NCBI RefSeq assembly: GCF_000003815.2
Contig: NC_049996.1
Location: forward strand, 8,891,310-8,955,309
Direction of reading: 5' to 3'
Length of the DNA: 64,000 nucleotides
DNA from: Branchiostoma floridae
Taxonomy: Eukaryota > Chordata > Leptocardii > Amphioxiformes > Branchiostomatidae
The notes beneath the pieces were generated by a model. The model was not told the origin of the DNA. It worked only from the letters and a program-made list of their open reading frames with translations, and made no database searches. The translations under genes and the position numbers were made by a program. The first letter of the stretch is position 1. Each line of letters starts with the position of its first letter. Shown in pieces: positions 13,101 to 26,300 of the stretch.

Positions 13101-13580
13101 TATTTAGTTGTAGAAACATCCTGCAGTTATAGTCACTCTGACTTAAATCAAGGAGGTTGAAAAACCTCCCTGCTTTAATTTACACAATGCAATCGGCTCA
13201 CTCTGAAGAAAGTGACACAGTCAACAAAATTCCAGCTCATGTAAATACTAGTACTGTATGTGGTTGTGAATGAGGAACTTATAGTCATTTACCAATGTTA
13301 CAAATTATATTATTCAAGGATGCATGATATCTAAAGATACATGTATTTGCATATTTCTTCACAGATTGCCTACATCTTTAAGAGCATTGGTGTCGACATG
13401 GATGAAAAGACATTTGATGACCTTTGGGAACAGGCGTCCAGTCGCCATCCGCAAGGTCGGGTCAGCGTGGAATCGTTCCGAAGCTTGTTGGATGAGGCGA
13501 GAGTAGCGCAGATGCACGCGGAGGAACAGCATGCGATGCGGGAAAGTTCAAGAGACCTCGTGGTTCCCTTGTACAGTTAG
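7193..13580 (+). CDS. EFHB: EF-hand domain-containing protein EFHB (CFAP21), 12 coding exons
   Basis: EFHB is a microtubule inner protein of ciliary doublets; in vertebrates it is also reported to bind STIM1. Coding exons: 7193-7246, 7752-7814, 8866-9015, 9465-9645, 10219-10459, 10601-10684, 10822-10889, 11111-11265, 11619-11829, 12225-12353, 12726-12907, 13365-13580. All borders are GT-AG and the phases close to 1734 nt (577 aa). Family landmarks include AGKLWPMGGTAKGCLEPP, DHTFGTLVKPDEYG and YEEFANFLNWKDKM. Two EF-hand loops are visible. Loop 1 (residues 331-342) is degenerate (Ala at position 5, Gln at 12) and is cut by the exon 8/9 intron. Loop 2 (367-378, DVNRDGVIDYEE) is canonical. The protein is shorter than human EFHB (about 830 aa) because it lacks the long N-terminal extension. 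The ATG at 7193 is the first in frame, with a stop just upstream. It sits head to head with Rab5. Confidence 0.93.
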
Positions 13581-16285
13581 AGTGGATCGTCCAATGTGGC
13601 TCCAGGGATCTTCAAAGTTTAGTAGGATAACTGTTCCTCTCGTGTTGATAAAGGTTGAACTCATACACATAAAATATGTATCTAATCAGAACTGCAGCCC
13701 TGTATCTTCCAAGTTCAGCATTATGTTAAAAATACTTGTATATATTGCACGATTTTAATACTCTATTTTCAGTATTACCTTTCCTCTACACTTGTTTGAC
13801 TCACTCACATTTGGTGTATTTTGTAGGCATCTATGCATGCTGTTAGGGTACCTTTATGACAAGAGTTCTGAACCTTCTATCCCTTTAACAATACAGATTA
13901 GGTGCCAAAAGGCTACTTTAGCAGGGCTAAGGTTTTGAGTACTCTGTTCCAAGTGTTACTGCCGACTGAGATTTGAAGTTTAAAGTCATCTGCTGCTACA
14001 TATTGCTGTCGCAAAGCCGATGTGAGATTCCCATGACTTTTAAACTTCCATGTAAACTATTTGTGAATACATTTTCTATTATTCTCTATTTGAGGGTGGA
14101 AAGGACGTGAAATGTACAGATGAATTTGTTCTGAGTTTTGAACATGGTTCCAAGAGATTTTGACAGATGATTGAGATTGTTTATATTTAGTGTGAAAGTA
14201 ATGGCCAAAACCCAAAGTAAACATATATTTGGATACTAACATTTGATGTCTATCGTCTACAATATATAAAACAGTGTTACATGCTAATGCTACGACTTAA
14301 GCGTTGCTAGCTATTCAAGTGTTACAACTTCATCATATCAATAAAGACAGTAGACAGGACTGTTGGCACATTATATATTGTTACAGCTTCTGAATGCTTT
14401 TGTACAGTTTTGTATGCATTTGTGACTGACGACCTGTAAGAAAAAATACAAATATGCAACATATTCATGCAGTTCTTGTCTTCACTTATTACACAGACTG
14501 ATGACAAACTGACTTCTTTATTGATATTGGCAATCCTTCATTCAGTGTTTTAGTTCAATCAACCATACTTAGTCCTAATCAACAAAAAGGATAAATAAAC
14601 TACCAATTTTTTTCCCTAATGTTTTTCACTTATTCTGAGAGTTATCATACTAATTCAAAAGCAACTCAGCTTTTGGGAAATAATCATGGACCGATTTGGC
14701 TTTACTGACAACTTGTAAAGGCAGTTTACTTTTAACTATAGTAAGGGTTTGTCACAGCATTTAATGCTAGTCGTCCAAGTCCAACAATTGTCAAGTAGGT
14801 TATACCATGGACTTCTATGCACCCTACTAATTCATTTACATTGATTATTATTACTACATAATGTTCTACTATATAAATGTTGGTCTACTGAATTTGGAAT
14901 GTTAACCAAATTGTACCAAATAATTTACCAGACCCATTTATTTATCATTGACCTAACCACCTACCTATTCAGATTTACTTTTAAGGGTTTGCAAGAGAAC
15001 CTAACTACTCTAGAAGGAAAACCGAGATACCTCTTCTGTATTATGTAGTACCAGATGTAGAACATGCATTGTGAGTCCCAGTCCTGCGAATCTTGAGGCC
15101 TGCCTCTAATAACTTGGTCCACACATTTCCGTCTTTGTACTGCAATTAATGTACATCAGTCAAGGCTTTTTCCTCCATTACACAACGCACAAAGTTATAT
15201 GGTTGTATGTATTACATAATGCACAAACTACAAGTATACTATCTGCATACATTTGCACATATATATATTGCACAGTTTAAGACTATAAGAACATGCAAAA
15301 ATGAAAGGCACAATATTTCAGCAGCACTGTTTAGTTGGCAAATTGCTTTCACCTATTGTAAACTGCATTAACTTATTATCACTGATATAATAGATATGTT
15401 TTAAATCTATTCTGACTGATTTAAGAATATGTAACTCTGCTTTCAATGTTTATCAATAGTCAATGATATTGCTACACATGACGGTTCGAATGGACTTACA
15501 AAATACTGATCATCTTAATTGACATGAGAAGCATCCAAGCTATCTATGTTGTGGTACTCGCATTTAACTTCCTTCTCAATATGTCCCAATTGTCCTAAAA
15601 ATCTAAATACCCTGTGCTTCATGTATATGATTATGAGAGGATAATGCTTCAGCAGTTCCAATGATTGTACAAAGGAACAAACCTTCTTGGGTTCTCATTG
15701 CACAAAATACAGATCATCACAGCCTATAGCACGGAAACAGCTTTAAATTTACAGTTCCTATCCATTAGTATATAAACACTGAAACTATTATTATCATTTA
15801 TTAGCTCATTTTGTCATGGGAAGACTTCACAGGGCATTTAAACCAGGGGACCAAAACTTTTACAGACTACTATACATTTACAATCAATGATTATTATTTT
15901 CAAACTCCTTTTTAACTGGGCTGTGTAAAAGTTTAAGGCTCAGGTCTAAACTGGATGCACCACGTTCCCATTTACCCATAGATGTACATCGTAATTTATG
16001 GTGAATTTTACAATGCAGGTACTGAACCTGTAATACTGTACTACATAGTAGTAAAGTGCCTTTGCATATGGCTATCAAATCTGCCTCTAAATCACAAGGT
16101 TACTGGTTCGAATCCCAGTTTAGCTGAGTGTCATTTAAATTTCTGAATCCCAACTTGAACGCAACTGGAAGGAGTAAAACTTACAGTCCTCCATAGGTCT
16201 TGTGTCTGAGGATAGACACACATGAGAACAAACAAACAAACTACAGTTTGTTGTAGTACAGTTTGTTGTAGCACCTGTATTTGTT
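13581..16285. other. Convergent 3' ends of EFHB and PIKFYVE
   Basis: No coding exon was found in this 2.7-kb stretch. It should hold both 3' untranslated regions. Candidate poly(A) signals are AATAAA at 14340-14345 and 14594-14599 on the plus strand (EFHB), and 15802-15797 on the minus strand (PIKFYVE). A tRNA-like B-box, GGTTCGAATCC, sits near 16106, probably a SINE fragment. Transcript ends themselves cannot be seen. Confidence 0.5.
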
Positions 16286-19200
16286 CTAACACTGCCCGCC
16301 GATGCTGAGACCCGTCCAGCGGTCAGGCACCACCAGGAAATACCGGTCCATCGCCTCGCAGAACCGCGTACGGTACAGCTCCGGGGACACCACCGTGGGC
16401 ATCTTACCTACAGGTGAGGGTATTGAGAAGGTTCAGTTTTGTTTCTTACAAAACACTTTGAGCCATTACACGTTGCATGTGGTGCTAACAGAGAAAACTG
16501 CACAAGTGCAAATCAGCTGGACAAAAACATGGCATACAATTTATAGAAAAGAAAGTGATCTCGATCCAGTTGACCTCAATGGAGACCTATTATTCCGATT
16601 GTTGTTAAAGAGAAACAGACTCTGTACAGTTTTTACAGGGAAAGTAACCTCTTTTTGATAAGCACAATGAACTGTGGACTACGGCTTAACATCCCAAAGA
16701 CTGTGACCCTCTCCAGTAATGTGTATGTCGAGTGAGCAACACAGCCAGGATCAAACTTATAGCTGCTTAATTGGTCCAGAGGCCAGAGCCACTTAAACTA
16801 CTGGGCAATATAAACTACTCAGGGCTTGAAATACCACTTGCATATGCAGGGTAGTGCAGGTAAAATTGGAGCTGTGCAGGTATTTCTGATGTCTACCTGC
16901 ACCTAACCTGCACTGGTCCATGTACTGGGTTTTATACATAAATGTCCTATAATGTAGCTGTATGTGGATTGTTATTAGCTGCATTGACTGTTACTACCTA
17001 TAAAGTAAAAAATATAAAATAGCAATGGTTCCTGAACAATTTTAGTATGATCCATACTTCCTAAATTGATAGTGTTGAAGGTAAAATTTTTCTGGTGCAG
17101 GTAATTTTCAATGTTACTTGCACTAGTGCAGGTATGCAGAAAAAACTATTTCGAGCCCTGCTACTGCTATACTAGATAAGCAACAAACAAAGCAGATATC
17201 TACCTTGTCCACCTAGGATACCTGATGACTTAACCACCATCTCCAGCTTCTTGTCCCAGGTAAAGGTGCGGATGTAATCTGTGGGACAAAATAATTCACA
17301 GCTAAAAACCTCACTCCATTCTGCAATACACACAAAACTAACTAGCCTGATTAAGCAAGCTTCTATACAGCCCACCCAACATGGCGGGTAGGGGCCAGTC
17401 ACAGCTCTGGACAGCAGAGTTTGTGTCACACAGACTAAAAACTAACTAAAGCCAACAAGAGAAACAGTTTCCAATTGTAGTAAACATATTTTGCATATCA
17501 GTACATCAACTTGTGAAAGCTACACTGGTCTTGATATAAAAGACAGAAGACACATACAGCAAATACAATGTACAAGTTTGAGAGTAATTACCCTATAATT
17601 AGCTTACTATATTTGACAAGTACAATGAACAGTGGAACAAAACCTTCCATTCTAAGGACTGACAACAGCATGGATTCAAACTATATTCTGGTTGATAGGT
17701 ACCCATCCCCATCACTAAATATCCGTTGTTATGCACCAGGGCAGAATGCACTGGAAACGTATATGATTTTATATACATGTAAGTGTGAACTTCACTGCAA
17801 TTGACAAGTTGTGTTAATTAGCCTGAACAAAACCGGTTTGGCTGACAGGCTGAATAAAAGTTCAAAACTTGAACTACATTTTGTATGTTCCAGATGTCTT
17901 ACTGAGGGTCAGTGTGCAAGATGTCGGTAGCTTGAAAAAAGGAACCCACTCTATACTATTTACCAAATTGCTGTTGTAAGTTATAAATCTTTCTACAACT
18001 ATTGTCCTCACCGATAATCCCCACGACCAGCTCGTTGGTGACCTCATCCACCCCCACCAGGAGGGAGTAGTCCATGACCAGGTGGCTGGACAGGAACTGG
18101 GTGTCGTAGGTGATGGCTCGGGTCAGCACCGTCTTGGAGTGGGGGCGGATGTACAGGGGCTCGTCGAGCACCTCTGTGGGGAAGAGACATTCATTATATC
18201 ATCTGTCACTTATTCACATGTACAGTAATACTTAGTATACAGAAACAAGTAATGAAAAGATATTATTTAAAGAAAATTCAATCTCTGCAACTTGATAAAA
18301 ACAGATATTTACTTCTGGACGCTTCAAGTGACAGCCATCCCTCTTCTTCAGCGTCACTATAAATGAATTGGTTCATTCTAGTGACCTTGAAGCATCTGTA
18401 AGTAAATCTTCATTTCTTTCCAGTTGCAGAGATTGAATTGTATTTGAATATTGTCTACCTGGATGTCTATCCTTTATAAACTTGACAAGATATAACAATC
18501 ATGGTACAAAAGGACATGCAAAGAAGTCTGAAACCTGCTAGTTTCTAAAAGACTACTTTCTAAAAGACTACTACTAAAAGATAATTGTGTTGTTTGAGTG
18601 ATGTCATCACACTAATGTCAAGAAAGAAGCATCAGCCAGCTAGATGAAATCATATCCACTGTTTTGACCATTGCGAGACTCTCAAATCAACTGTTTACTA
18701 ATGTCTAATTGATGATTATACAACAATGAGCTAATATTTGATACTATCTGGCAATAGAATAAAATGTAGTTGCCACTTTGGACACAATTCTAAATCAAGG
18801 GTCTTACTTTTAAGAAGGTTCTCGTCCAGTAGCACAATGTCACACGACATCTCCTTGCTGGAAATGTTCACATGCCTGTTTCTCATGGACCCCTTCAGAT
18901 CAAACACCTGGGTAAAATTGAAAATAATTGTAATAATGAGTAAAGAGCTGGAAAAATGTTGACTTAAGTTGACACAGTGATATCTTAAGATTATGGGTAT
19001 GCGATAAACCTTTTTCTTCTACCTCTGAGTCTATCCCTTGGGCATAAACTTGCTCAACTTTTAATGCCATTTAAAACAGGTCTTCCAATTTCTTCAAACC
19101 TGAATTCATGTATCACACTGAAGCTGTGGCACTGCAGTCGATTGATTTGACAGACTCAAAAAAATTCATCATAAAAAACTATTTCTTAAAGCTTTGTGTG

Positions 19201-22200
19201 TTTTGGTGTCATTTCAGCAATAGTTGTATGTTTTGCATGATATCCCCGAATCCAATTTAGGATGCAGCGCCATCACCAACATGTCACTGTCCAGTAAGAT
19301 TTGGGGATGAGCATAACCTAGCTGTATCTGACTTGCTACGGATTTGGTACGCTAATGTGCCAACATCTGCATATTGACATCCACCAAGAGCTGTTAGATT
19401 ATCATAAGTGACTTGCCTGTGCCATCTTCCTGCCATAGAAGAGGTTCTCTATCACCAGCAGGTCCTGTTTGAGGGTGGCGTTGGTTTGGGAGTTCCTGTA
19501 GCCGATCCTGTACACACCCAAGATCTTAGCCAGGCAGGTCGGATGCTGGAAAGAACAGCATGTAAAATTAGACAATTGTCAATCAAGTCAATCAAGACAA
19601 ACACCCTAAGGGCTCGAATTATTTCAATTATTATTTATCATTCACGGGTCTTAGTGGCAAGTGTGCAGATGTTGACACACTGGCAGCACCAAATCCTTAG
19701 GTGTTTTAGCACCTTTAGACAGATTAGCCGTGAGGCTCGGTGGGCGTCACTCCACCGTCATGGGGGCAGGGGCATGGCGAGTATCGAACTCAGGACCTAC
19801 TGATTCTGATTCCAACGCTCTAGCCATTGCGCCGGTAAAATTGTCCAGGTAAAATTGGAGCTGTGCATGTATTTCGGATGTCTACCTGCACCTAACCTGC
19901 ACTGGTCCATGTACTGGGTTTCATACATCTATTAAATGTCCTATAATGTAGGTGTATATGGATTGTTATTAGCTGCATTGACTATTACCACCTATCAAGT
20001 AATAAAAGATAGCAATGAAATACAGTGATTTACATCATTCACCCAGATGGGAGACCTGGCGCATCCCTGTCTTGTATTTAGCCAGCAAAAGGGTATGTTA
20101 CCCTGTATGGCTGATATAAACAATCGAACCTTGTACAATTGTTGTGCAATAAAGTTATATCTACAATTTCTCACCTGTTCTGCATGTGCCCTCTGTATGT
20201 ACTGAAAGTAGTGAGGTGCAAACTCTACGAAGGACTGCACTTCTAGCCGTGACATCTGCTTCAGGATGAAACGCTCGTCTGGATGAAAACAAAATAGCAC
20301 ATATCAACTTAGATATGAGCATTTTAGACAGGGAGGAACAAAATTATTGACATTGCAGGTTTTTTTAAAACATTATATCTGTTTCATAAGAATGCTTTCT
20401 TTGCTGTTGGACTTTTATTCGTCACCTCAGGGCTTGAAATACTAAGTGTGTGTGCACCCTTTACAACCAATATTTCTGTGCATCTAGTTTTTTATTGTGG
20501 GTGTACCAGTGTACCTTAACTAACCTGTAGCATTCTATGCATAATTAAAATACTTCTCATTGTACACTAGTTTACAGCATATTCTTCACATTCATGTTAG
20601 AATCATTATGAAATCATTGTTGTAGTAGTTATTTAAGATTCTTCCGATAGAATTTGGGTTCATCAAAACTTTTGAAACGGGTGATTTGGATGATACAGGA
20701 CCCAGGAAGAGTCTGCTACCGAAATAGCAAGGAATCTTACTGCCCTATGCATGTATGTGCACCACAAGGGTTTTAACTGAACTGTTTATCTTGCTCCACC
20801 CGTACCTGAAGTTTTACAGAAGGTCGACCCAGACTTGCCGCCTTTCGCTGTCCAGCTGAAGCAGCGAGACAGCGAGCGGATGTAGCGCTCCTCCCCGTCC
20901 GGAAATATCGTTTTCCGGAGTTTCCGGAACTGTTCAGCGTAATAGACTCTGCAGAAGAACTTTGCCTTGTCATCTTGGAACTCTGTTGGGAAAGGAGTTT
21001 TGCAACCTTTAGTACAGTTACTTTTGAATTTAGATAAAGTCTTGCTGATTTGATTACAAAGGTATATGGACGACAATGTCATATACAAAATGTACTATGC
21101 TCTGAAAAACTGATGTGAGTGTGTGATGAAAAATTGTTTGACCCCCAAAAAGTTCATTATGAAATCTTAGTGAACAAAGGACACAAAAAAACACAAAAAA
21201 CAATTAATTCTCTATTTTTGTTATTTCATACTTTTTATTTTAAAAACTTTCACTCAGTACTATAGTATCCATCTGATTTTTGCGTTTCGTCGCCCTCTGG
21301 CGACGAAACGCAATGTATTTGGTTTTACCTTCAGTGCTTCAATGATGCTTCGATGGATCGGTGCATGCATGAATGCCTGAATGGTTCAACACTGTGTAGC
21401 ATAGGATGAAGACCCTCCACATTTGTTGTTCTACCATTGCCTTATATGGCAAGACCTTCACGTTTGTTGCGTCAGCCTGATTTGTACGTGACATAGGCAA
21501 CCGCATGTAGCCGCTACGGAAATGTGAATTTTCTGATGGAAAAAGCTGAAGACACATTAGACTTTCATAGGTAGATTTCTAATATATTTCATAATGTAAT
21601 CTAATCTTAGGCTATTATTTTTATTCAATGATATTAAGGGATTGTAAGCTTATCTATTTCATTTGGCGCTATTTCAATTGGTTATTTGCGTTTGGTGACC
21701 ACTATAGAAGGCGACAGACTCCATTCACATCCACCATTTAGGAACGAACGCTGTGAGGTAGGACTGTTCGGAAATACCATTGCATTGTGGTTTCGGACTT
21801 CAATATCCTGGAAAATGGCCATATTATATCTATTCCACAAGATTGCACAAGAAAAAAAGTGATTTTATCAAGAAAGCGACCGAAAATCGACATAAATAAT
21901 ACTATGTAGTGAGGTTAAAGCATTATGTACACTCACTTGTAACACACGTAACAACTTAGCTCAAACGGTAAAGTCACAGGTCTTCAGATCCGAAAGTACC
22001 TGGTTCGCAACACCGAGAGTGGATTTTTTTCTTTTTAAATATTGAAGATAATATACAAATATTCTATTTGTTTATTGATATCATATTTCTATATCTCATT
22101 TTTTTATTATTTAAGAAAAAATGATTTTATCAAGAAAGCGACCGAAAATCGACATAAATAATACTATGTAGTGAGGTTAAAGCATGATGTACACTCACAG

Positions 22201-23331
22201 GTAATACACGTAACAACTTAGCTCAAACGGTAAAGTCACAGGTCCTCGGATCCGAAAGTCCCTGGTTCGAGCCCAGGAGTGGATTTTTTTCTTTTTAAAT
22301 ATTGAAGATAATATATAAATATTCTATTTATTTATTGATATTATATCTTTATATATCATTTTTTTATTAGTTTAGTATTCATTTCATATATGCAAGGCCT
22401 TTGTCTTATGAACATAGATTCCAAACCCGGCATTCCAATTTTTCTGTTCATGGTAATGGAAAATACCGTGCAGCGGCTCCTATGCGCGGTAAGATGATTC
22501 TCGCAAAACACTCGCCACTAAACTACTATTCATGATGTAAACAGAGGCTCTTGATGTTGTTTGCATGAAACTCCATCAAAAACAGCGATCCTTTCTTACA
22601 GTAGCAAATGCTCCATTGTTCAGTATCGACTTCATTCAGAAGTTTTCAGACAACACGGACGTGGAAAGTCACACCGCTCGACACAAAAGTATGGAAATTT
22701 TCATGAATATTAGCAAAATTATCCAGGAAAGCAAGGAAGAAATGTTGTAAATGCGGAAACCAGTATAATAGAGATGAGGTAGCTGTTAATTGGTTTGGAT
22801 ATTTGTTTGACATTTGGTAGTCAATTTAGATAGAATCTTGTCACAGTGCTGATGGTGCTTTTTCAAGTGTACATAAGTACCTGAGTACTAGTATATTAAT
22901 AGATTTTATAATGAACTTATTGTACAATTTAAAATAAAGTTGTAAGCCAAGACCAGCTATTAAACAGTACTCCTTTCCAAAATAACAATTTTTCTTATAG
23001 ACGCAACAGCTCTTGAGTGACTTTTTCTAACAGATTTTACTTCAAGAAAGAGACAGTTCACACTCATAAACGTAGACGAAACGCCAGCTTTTTTTAAAAG
23101 CACTTGTTTTGTAATGTACTGTTTTTATTTTCTCATTTAGCAACTTCTTGATACTATAAACTGTATGGTTGCAAACTTTTCTTTGGAAACGGACAGTAAT
23201 TACGCAGCTCTACATAAGGAGACATGAACATGTACAGTACTTACGCAGCTCTATGTGAGGGGTTGGTGCCTGCTTCTTGCCCTTCTCTAGAATATCCTTG
23301 CCAAACAGTGGGAAATCTGTGTCATCATAAC
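16286..23331 (-). CDS. PIKFYVE: PIKFYVE exons 38-45: PIP kinase catalytic domain and C-terminus
   Basis: Exons 38-45 encode the lipid kinase core (about residues 1915-2229). Visible motifs are [19 protein letters not shown] (ATP-binding Lys about 2006), [40 protein letters not shown] (catalytic Asp about 2145), the metal-binding Asp in [19 protein letters not shown] (about 2165), and an activation loop with [10 protein letters not shown]. It ends [14 protein letters not shown] and stops at 16288-16286. All key residues are present, so an active enzyme is expected. Intron 41 uses a GC donor. Confidence 0.95.
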
Positions 23332-26300
23332 CTATGCAGGGATAGACAAAACAAACAAATGTCATAATTTATTTTCCTTCCAATTTTAAACTCCTGGAAA
23401 TAGACTAGAGAATACAATATGGTGTATTCTGCATCACCTGAGGTAAAAAAAACATGATCACTGGTATGATCACCTGATGGCCTATACAAACAAATTGTAA
23501 GTGTTGTTTTCTGACGTTCGACTCCAGTATTTTCGAAAGCGACATATGCAAACTGTGTTTGGATTATTCCATGGAGGACCAGACCAGAACCCCAAATCAC
23601 AAAGTTAAAGTAGGACATGATACCAAATACACAAGGTATACTTGACACCTCATCACAAGCTTGATAGGGAAGAACAACTCACAATAAAACTATAAGACGA
23701 CACATTTTTAACTTGTTGGTTCTCAGATTTATGCCTTGGAGCACTCAGTTCCATGAAGTAAATGCAGTCATATTAAAGTTTTCTTCTCTGCCCTCTACTT
23801 TTAAGATGACCACTTGCAATACTTTCACCTTAAAATGTCAAAAATTGGTCTGGACTAAGAAAGCCTCCAATATACCTGATTCTTCAAAGGAGTCCTTGTC
23901 CGATGATGAAGGGTTGTAGTGCACACTGTCCATGCCAGCCAGATTACTAGACTGTTTCTCCTTCTTCCTCCTGGTGTTGGGAGAGACTTGTTCTGGGGTG
24001 TGCTTCCCACGGAAGAAGGACAGCACGCCTTTGGTGCTGGGCGCTTCAGGTGTGGTGTCCTGAGAAGCTGTTGGGACTTTGTCTCCACCTTTGGAGGGTT
24101 TGGAGACCGGAGTAACACTGGTGATAGAATGGAACATCATTTAGTATGCTGTAGCCGGGTCATACCAAAGACTCTTAAAAATGGTACATACTTCTTTCTC
24201 TGCAAAGAGGAAGAGTATGGAAGCTAAACACACTTCACTACCGGTGGACTGGCCCCCTGCTGTAGTGACTTATATATGTGTGACCCCAGGGCTTAAAAAC
24301 GGAGATGGGTGCCGGGACTACGCATCACAATGTGATGCATGGCAGCTTTAGCTTTAGCTTTATCATGGCCTTTTGCTGTAACACACCAGCTTTACAAACA
24401 AAAAGAAAGTGAGCTGAGTCAGTTAAGCTCAATGAAGAGTTTAATATCTTCCACTGGTCGTGACAAAGAAGACAGACACTATATGTACAGTATTTACAGG
24501 TTCATTGTACTGGGGAAATTCTCCTAGCTCTTTTCAACAAGTACATTGAACAGTGGACCACAGCTTAATGTCCCATCCCACGGACTGTGATCCTTTCTAG
24601 TAGTTTGTACGTCGTGGATTCTAGTTCCAGAGGCAGGGCACTGCTAACCACTGGATTATGCAAGCTATAATTGTTTTCTTTAAAAGCAAATAGTGGCAAC
24701 AGGGTTTACTACAGTAACAGTTCCAGTCAAACATCTAAAAATTAGGGCATTGTACATGTATGTGGCAAAAGTTCACCTGATTTGCTGGAGGGGGTCCTTC
24801 TCTTCAGGTAGTTGCTTCTTGGCTTCCATTCTGTGTGTCTCATAGTCCTTACAGCTGGAACAGGAAACAGGACATGACATTGGTGCTTGCAGATCTACAT
24901 TTGTTTTTGTTTCATGTTATAAAAATGAAAAAGTAAATTCTAAACTGTTTCATGTTATAAAAGTGAAAAAGTAAAACTGGTCACTTTAAATTTTGAAAGT
25001 CACCTTCCAAACTGAGACTAATCCCATTCCTTCCCATTCCTATTACTTCCAAAAAAAAATTAAAGTACACTAAAGTTATATATGAGAAAAGAGTACTTTC
25101 TTATTTGACAGTTAACATTGATCATTCATTTTGATTGATTTTAAAATAATGCTGGTGTACAAGTCTTTCCAAATTTGAAGTCACCAGTGTTAAATTCTAA
25201 AACAGCAACTAGTCGTAAGAGAGAGAACATCAGACTTTGCTGTCTGTCAGCTGAATGATGATGTAAATTCTTAAATTCATTCAAATCATTGAGTACACAA
25301 CATGTACCTGAGAGCATAGGCTATGATAGAGCTGGGTTCCTGGTCATACACAACCACTGGCACCTTCTCACACACTGGCAACAGGTAGTGTTTGTCTGGG
25401 GAGCTGTAATAAACCAACAACAATGTTAATGTCTTATAACAAGCATTAGACTAACCGTTAGTTGTCTAAAACTACAATCCAACCTGTCTTTCGCAGTCAC
25501 TTGACATATGTGGTTTCACGAAATGATTCACGAAAGATATCAAACTGTAAGTTTTTCTGCAGTACTGTGACACGCCACTAAAACCCCAAATGTGATCATT
25601 TAAAAACATTTCAAGTTCTAATAACTTAAATAAGTGATTGTATCATATGTTATGATACCGTACTTACAATGCCATGGGGAGAGGTTGTAGGCTGTAGCCT
25701 GGCAGAAGCTGTGCAATGAGAGTCTTCACAGTCCTCTTCTCAGAATCTGTAAAAAAGATTGAATTTTCACAATGCAATATTTACTTAAGTTTCTAATCCC
25801 TCAAAACACATGCCACTGCTCAATACAATTCTTTGATGTGCCAAAAAGCAGTTACTCAAGCAACTGGATATGATTTGGAAGATTTCCAAAATCATATCTA
25901 GTTGCTTGAGTAACTGCTTTTGGGCATATCTTATTGACTAAATGTCTAACTTTCATTGACGCAATTCTGTGATGAATTACATAACCATCATTCCTTATAT
26001 AGGTAAGTTAAATTCCTTCTTGCACTAAATGGTGCATTGAGTGTTGCCTATGTCTGTTTCTATAGCTCTAGGCTACACAGCTTTACGCAATCACTACAGT
26101 GTGTTCAACTACCATAGCTACTCTTTCCAAATGTTGATTTCTAAGCAGAGAAAGCAGTGTGTACCATTTTTTGAAGTCTTAAGTACAGCTGCTTAAGTAT
26201 GACTCGGACAGGAATCAAACTCACAACTTACATGTATGAACTACTTAGCAAACGCACAAGGAAAATGTCTTTCCTACTTTGATATTTGGTTTATTTGTGC

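Noticed and set aside
16085-16130. Possible tRNA gene (GGTTCGAATCC with paired T-arm)
   Set aside because: Only the T-arm is recognisable; no matching D-arm or acceptor stem, so a SINE fragment is more likely.
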